Positions 60,975 to 64,000 of a DNA stretch of 64,000 nucleotides are shown here, piece after piece. Both the position numbers and the translations under genes were made by a program. Each line of letters opens with the position of its first letter. Position 1 is the first letter of the stretch. Source of the stretch: Phormidium tenue FACHB-1050 (GTDB taxonomy: Bacteria; Cyanobacteriota; Cyanobacteriia; Pseudanabaenales; Pseudanabaenaceae); the NCBI RefSeq assembly GCF_014696925.1, contig NZ_JACJQY010000011.1:1-64000 (forward strand), given 5' to 3'. The notes under the pieces are model-generated. The model searched no databases. It was not told the origin of the DNA and saw only the letters and a program-made list of their open reading frames with translations.

Positions 60975-61319
60975 TCATGATGAGTGAACATTCACATTCA
61001 CATCCAAACACTCGACTATTTCATTCAACTCAGAGATCGCTCGAACTAGCCGATCGCGCAAAGCATCGTCAAGCTTGGGATTTTGCAAAGCTACCTCTTG
61101 GATGGCGGCTAACCATTGTGCGATCGGGACATGGCTAACGGCGGCGCGTAGTCCCATATTGGTGAGGATCGCAAGATAAAAACCTTTGAAATCATCTGGG
61201 TAGCCGTAGTCATAGAAGCCGTCCCATAGCTCTAGTTTTTCGGGTGTGTAGGCTTCGTATTGTTCTAGTGTGATTGGGGTGCGATCTCTTTGGGGTTGGG
61301 GGAGGGGAGGTTGTGGCAT
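60975..61319 (-). CDS. Conserved hypothetical protein, 114 residues
   Basis: Starts with a Pro/Gln-rich stretch (MPQPPLPQPQRDRTP). The core, ITLEQYEAYTPEKLELWDGF then FKGFYLAILTNMGLRAAVSH and WLAAIQEVALQNPKLDDAL, resembles the N-terminal part of some Uma2-like cyanobacterial proteins (TPEKLELWDG) but without the nuclease core. The C-terminus is an amphipathic helix pair. No signal peptide or membrane segment. Role unknown; conserved feel, no family name certain. Confidence 0.65.
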   Translation of the reverse strand: MPQPPLPQPQRDRTPITLEQYEAYTPEKLELWDGFYDYGYPDDFKGFYLAILTNMGLRAAVSHVPIAQWLAAIQEVALQNPKLDDALRDRLVRAISELNEIVECLDVNVNVHSS

Positions 61320-61348
61320 GGGTGGTTTTAGAGTTTAAGAATGTAAGT

Positions 61349-62095
61349 TCATTGACAAGGTGTAGGTGTAACGCTTACAAGTTTTGCTATTTTTAAGTTG
61401 CTTCCCTCCTTAGCTAATTTAAATGTACTCAGCCTACAGTAATCAGATTTACTCTCACTTTCAATAAGTTTTCTATTTTGATAAAAAAGGTATGTACCTT
61501 TAACAAAAACATCCAGATAAAATCCTTTATCCTCTTCAGATATAAATTGGCGAATTATTCGAGTTTTTTGAGTACCAAATCTAAAATATGCGTTTCTACT
61601 TTTCAACCACTTAATTGACTGCTTACATTCTTCTTTTTCACATCCTTCTGTCTGCTTATACCTTTCACCAGTTATATATTTTTTTGCTTCTTCTAAGTTG
61701 TATGTTTGTCCGTAAAGACTATTAAGAAAATTAATATCAAAATAATTCGATATCAGTTCATTTACTTCTGATTCTTTAGGGATCTCTTGAAATTCATAAA
61801 CTATATCCTGCTTGAAGAATCTAGATGATGGATTGTCAATATATTTGCTTAGATTGCTAATATCAACATACCTAATTAATAGTATGCCTTCAATGATAAT
61901 TAGCAAGAAACCAATTTGAAGAAAAAATATTCTTAGCCTTTTTGGAAATGAAATAATTTCTAAGCTAATAATCTCTCCACCTAGCTTTAGGTTACAAAAA
62001 CTTAGCAATACAAAAACAATTCCAACAGTTAGAAAAGGATATATATTCCATAATGATGTAAAGACTCCTATAAGCCAACTAAAAAAATTACCCAT
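61349..62095 (-). CDS. Hypothetical two-helix membrane protein, AT-rich
   Basis: 248 residues. Two membrane segments (WNIYPFLTVGIVFVLLSFCN and IFFLQIGFLLIIIEGILLIR) in the first 80 residues, then a soluble domain of 165 residues with five cysteines, including EGCEKEECKQS, and a run of beta strands (GFYLDVFVKGTYLFYQNRKL). Codon third positions are strongly A/T and it has no HIP1 octamer, unlike its neighbours, which suggests recent acquisition. No family recognised. Confidence 0.65.
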   Translation of the reverse strand: MGNFFSWLIGVFTSLWNIYPFLTVGIVFVLLSFCNLKLGGEIISLEIISFPKRLRIFFLQIGFLLIIIEGILLIRYVDISNLSKYIDNPSSRFFKQDIVYEFQEIPKESEVNELISNYFDINFLNSLYGQTYNLEEAKKYITGERYKQTEGCEKEECKQSIKWLKSRNAYFRFGTQKTRIIRQFISEEDKGFYLDVFVKGTYLFYQNRKLIESESKSDYCRLSTFKLAKEGSNLKIAKLVSVTPTPCQ

Positions 62096-62190
62096 AAATT
62101 TTAAAAACTATAAATTTAGTTAAATATTCGGCTTAAACCACTCATAACAAACTAGTTGCACATCCTCCTTTTTGATAAGTTATTTCATAT

Positions 62191-64000
62191 TCAGCCACTC
62201 CTCAAGTCATCTAAAAACTCAGAAGCAGGATCGACACCTGTAACTAATAGGTAATCTCTCGCACGGGTACAAGCTACATAGAGCAAATGCCTTTCAGTGT
62301 TGTAAACCTCCTCTAAATCAGATTCATCGCTGATATTTTCGACTCGCTCCTGTAGTGGTAAAACCTCGTCATCGCAAGCCATGACAACTACAGCCCGAAA
62401 CTCTAAGCCTTTGGCTAGGTGCATGGTGCTAACTGCAATACGTCCCTCGGCAAAAGACAATCGATCGCTTAATTCAACAGGTTTTACACCAGCTTCCATA
62501 ACTGCGGCGATTGCTCTTTCTATTTGAGGTTTGTCGCGAACGAATACACCGATTTCTTCGGGTTGAATACCATTGGCTAGATGATTGGCAATCCACTGAG
62601 CAACGTATTCACCTTCAGCATCATCGTCATCCAGAATTTTGATTTCTGGGGCTTTACCATTGAACACAGAAATGGTGTCTTTCCGTAGTTCTTGGTTCCC
62701 GTCCACATCAGCGATAGAACTAGGCAATAGGCGATCGGCGGCGGTGCGAATTTGGAATGAAGTACGGTAATTAATCGTGAGAGTTTGCGATCGCCCTCGG
62801 ATATCAACACCTAAAGACTTCCACGAAAAAGGCTGTTGAAATATGCGTTGTCCCAAGTCACCTGTAAAAAATAGGCTATCGGGTCTTTGTGTGCCGATTG
62901 CTGCCAAGAAGCGAAGCTCGGCAATACCCATGTCTTGACATTCATCAACGATCGCAAACTGGAATGGGTAAACATTAGTTTGGGTAATCGACTTGGTTAC
63001 AGCACAGAAAACTCCTGACCATGTAATTAGATTTTGCGATCGCAACCAATTCTTGACCTCTTGAAACACTTCCCAGAGTATTTCCCGTTGTTTGCTTCCT
63101 AGCCTAGTCTTTCTGCCTAAACGGGTCACATCTCGATAGTCTTCCCATGTGTCCAGTTGCCAAGCATCAACGACATCGTTCCATTCATCCCATAGCAATG
63201 ACTCGGAAAACTTGCGGTTAGGGTTTTGAGTAGCGATTGCCACTAACTTAGCCCGCACTTTTAACGGATCGGCAATTTTGAGATTACCTAAAGGCTTGTA
63301 AAGCTCCCATGCAATATCTTGAATGGAACTAACTCTAATGCGATTAATCACCTTTGTATCGTTGCCAATTAACCTGTCTAGCTTGATTTGCAAAGCATTG
63401 GCTAGGGCTGGAGAAAAGGTGGTTAGTAATAGTTGGGCATTGGGATATTTACGGGCTAAGAATACGGCGCGATGTAAAGCAACAATAGTTTTACCCGTTC
63501 CTGCGGAACCAGATACACGGGCTGCACCGCTATAGTCTCGTCCGACTAGCGATCGCTGACTGGGATGCAAGAATACTGTCCACTTTTCCCAAGGATAATC
63601 AAGAGCTTGTTGCAATTCTTCGGCATTGCTCATGATACGGAATCGGCGCTGTGCGTCAGGATGATCGAAAGGATTGACCGCAGTTGTCGGAATAGTTGGT
63701 TTAGGTTTGCCGCCTGTGGCAATTTCTAGCAATGCTTCGGCGGCTTCTTGAGGCAAGTGATCGACCATATCGAAAAGTCGATCTTCATTGGCGGATTTGA
63801 CATCAGAAATCCATTCTAGAGGTATGCCATAACTAAGCAAATCATCATCAGAGATATGGGCAAATAGTAGTTTTTTAGCGGTTGGTTTAGTGGATAGTGG
63901 AAAGTTTTTAGTGGTTAGATCCGATTTCTGGCTATCCACTGCCCACTTTTCACTAACCACTTCTTCATCCGTCTCGCGAACTTTGACAAGTTGGGCGGCT
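62191..64000 (-). CDS. UvrD/Rep-like helicase, N-terminus cut by window edge
   Basis: Open to the last base of the window, about 603 residues visible. Helicase motifs: ARVSGSAGTGKTIVALHRAV (I), FAIVDECQDMGIAELRFLAA (II), FTGDLGQRIFQQPFSWKSLG (III), TINYRTSFQIRTAADRLLP (IV), STMHLAKGLEFRAVVVMACD (V), and RHLLYVACTRARDYLLVTGV (VI). The visible start, AAQLVKVRET, resembles the linker that follows a RelE/ParE-like domain in many cyanobacterial helicases of this type; that domain would lie outside. A repetitive linker (63889-63960) follows. Likely ATP-driven 3'-5' DNA unwinding; cellular role unknown. Confidence 0.88.
   Translation of the reverse strand, partial: AAQLVKVRETDEEVVSEKWAVDSQKSDLTTKNFPLSTKPTAKKLLFAHISDDDLLSYGIPLEWISDVKSANEDRLFDMVDHLPQEAAEALLEIATGGKPKPTIPTTAVNPFDHPDAQRRFRIMSNAEELQQALDYPWEKWTVFLHPSQRSLVGRDYSGAARVSGSAGTGKTIVALHRAVFLARKYPNAQLLLTTFSPALANALQIKLDRLIGNDTKVINRIRVSSIQDIAWELYKPLGNLKIADPLKVRAKLVAIATQNPNRKFSESLLWDEWNDVVDAWQLDTWEDYRDVTRLGRKTRLGSKQREILWEVFQEVKNWLRSQNLITWSGVFCAVTKSITQTNVYPFQFAIVDECQDMGIAELRFLAAIGTQRPDSLFFTGDLGQRIFQQPFSWKSLGVDIRGRSQTLTINYRTSFQIRTAADRLLPSSIADVDGNQELRKDTISVFNGKAPEIKILDDDDAEGEYVAQWIANHLANGIQPEEIGVFVRDKPQIERAIAAVMEAGVKPVELSDRLSFAEGRIAVSTMHLAKGLEFRAVVVMACDDEVLPLQERVENISDESDLEEVYNTERHLLYVACTRARDYLLVTGVDPASEFLDDLRSG
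63889..63960. repeat. In-frame repetitive linker in the helicase gene
   Basis: Units of the kind AGTGGATAG, AGTGGTTAG and GTGGAAAG occur in both orientations, e.g. 63889-63897 against 63932-63940 and 63911-63918 against 63953-63960. The gene stays in frame through it and translates as a Ser/Thr/Lys-rich linker. Confidence 0.6.

Overview
This window looks like the chromosome of a filamentous or unicellular cyanobacterium, most likely a Pseudanabaena-type organism. The evidence is magnesium chelatase ChlH, Psb28, a COP23-type circadian protein, a split bacterioferritin pair, the arginine dihydrolase ArgZ/AgrE, Tic20/Ycf60-like proteins, and very frequent GCGATCGC (HIP1) octamers. The genus is an inference from overall character, not from a search. 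The DNA is moderately AT-rich and is mostly ordinary core genome. Accessory DNA is confined to an IS4-type transposase at the left edge, a TumE-type toxin/antitoxin pair next to it, and an AT-rich orphan gene near the right edge.

Layout. 1-2.5 kb: cut transposase, TPR fragment, small proteins and the toxin-antitoxin pair. 2.5-12 kb: chlH, two tandem Tic20-like genes, prmC, a 48-residue gene, serA and a CHRD protein. 12-17 kb: TauE/SafE permease, then a TetR repressor divergent from a tight GST / PNPOx-like / double-cupin operon with two operator copies in its promoter. 17-26 kb: a large CBM20-SGNH-DUF1796 fusion, pgk, COP23, FAH-family hydrolase, dicarboxylate symporter, psb28, purU. 26-36 kb: alkyltransferase-like protein, NIL protein, peroxiredoxin, tRNA-Leu(CAG), methyltransferase, cold-shock fusion, ftsH, DUF389 protein, fmt, TPR protein. 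36-50 kb: argZ/agrE, a candidate structured ncRNA, moaA, ilvE, two membrane proteins, a GH38 mannosidase, a YhiN-like flavoprotein, a DUF212 phosphatase-like protein, crtE. 50-64 kb: folD, a 41-residue gene, RDD protein, CobW-type GTPase, thiS, P-type ATPase, bfd with bfrA/bfrB, glycosyltransferase, DUF928 protein, and a UvrD-type helicase running off the right edge.

The most striking signal is not a gene. Nearly every intergenic space carries long perfect or near-perfect palindromes, with arms of 14 to 35 bp and almost always a three-base loop (gaa, ttc, ttt, aaa). They fall into at least four dispersed families with conserved outer flanks but variable, internally compensated arms. Some are nested in each other, one is a chimera of two arm types, several encode the last codons or stop codon of a neighbouring gene, and one sits in frame inside the mannosidase gene. 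A second unexplained item is a promoter-structured RNA-terminator unit between argZ and moaA. All calls come from reading the sequence by eye; no similarity search or folding program was run.
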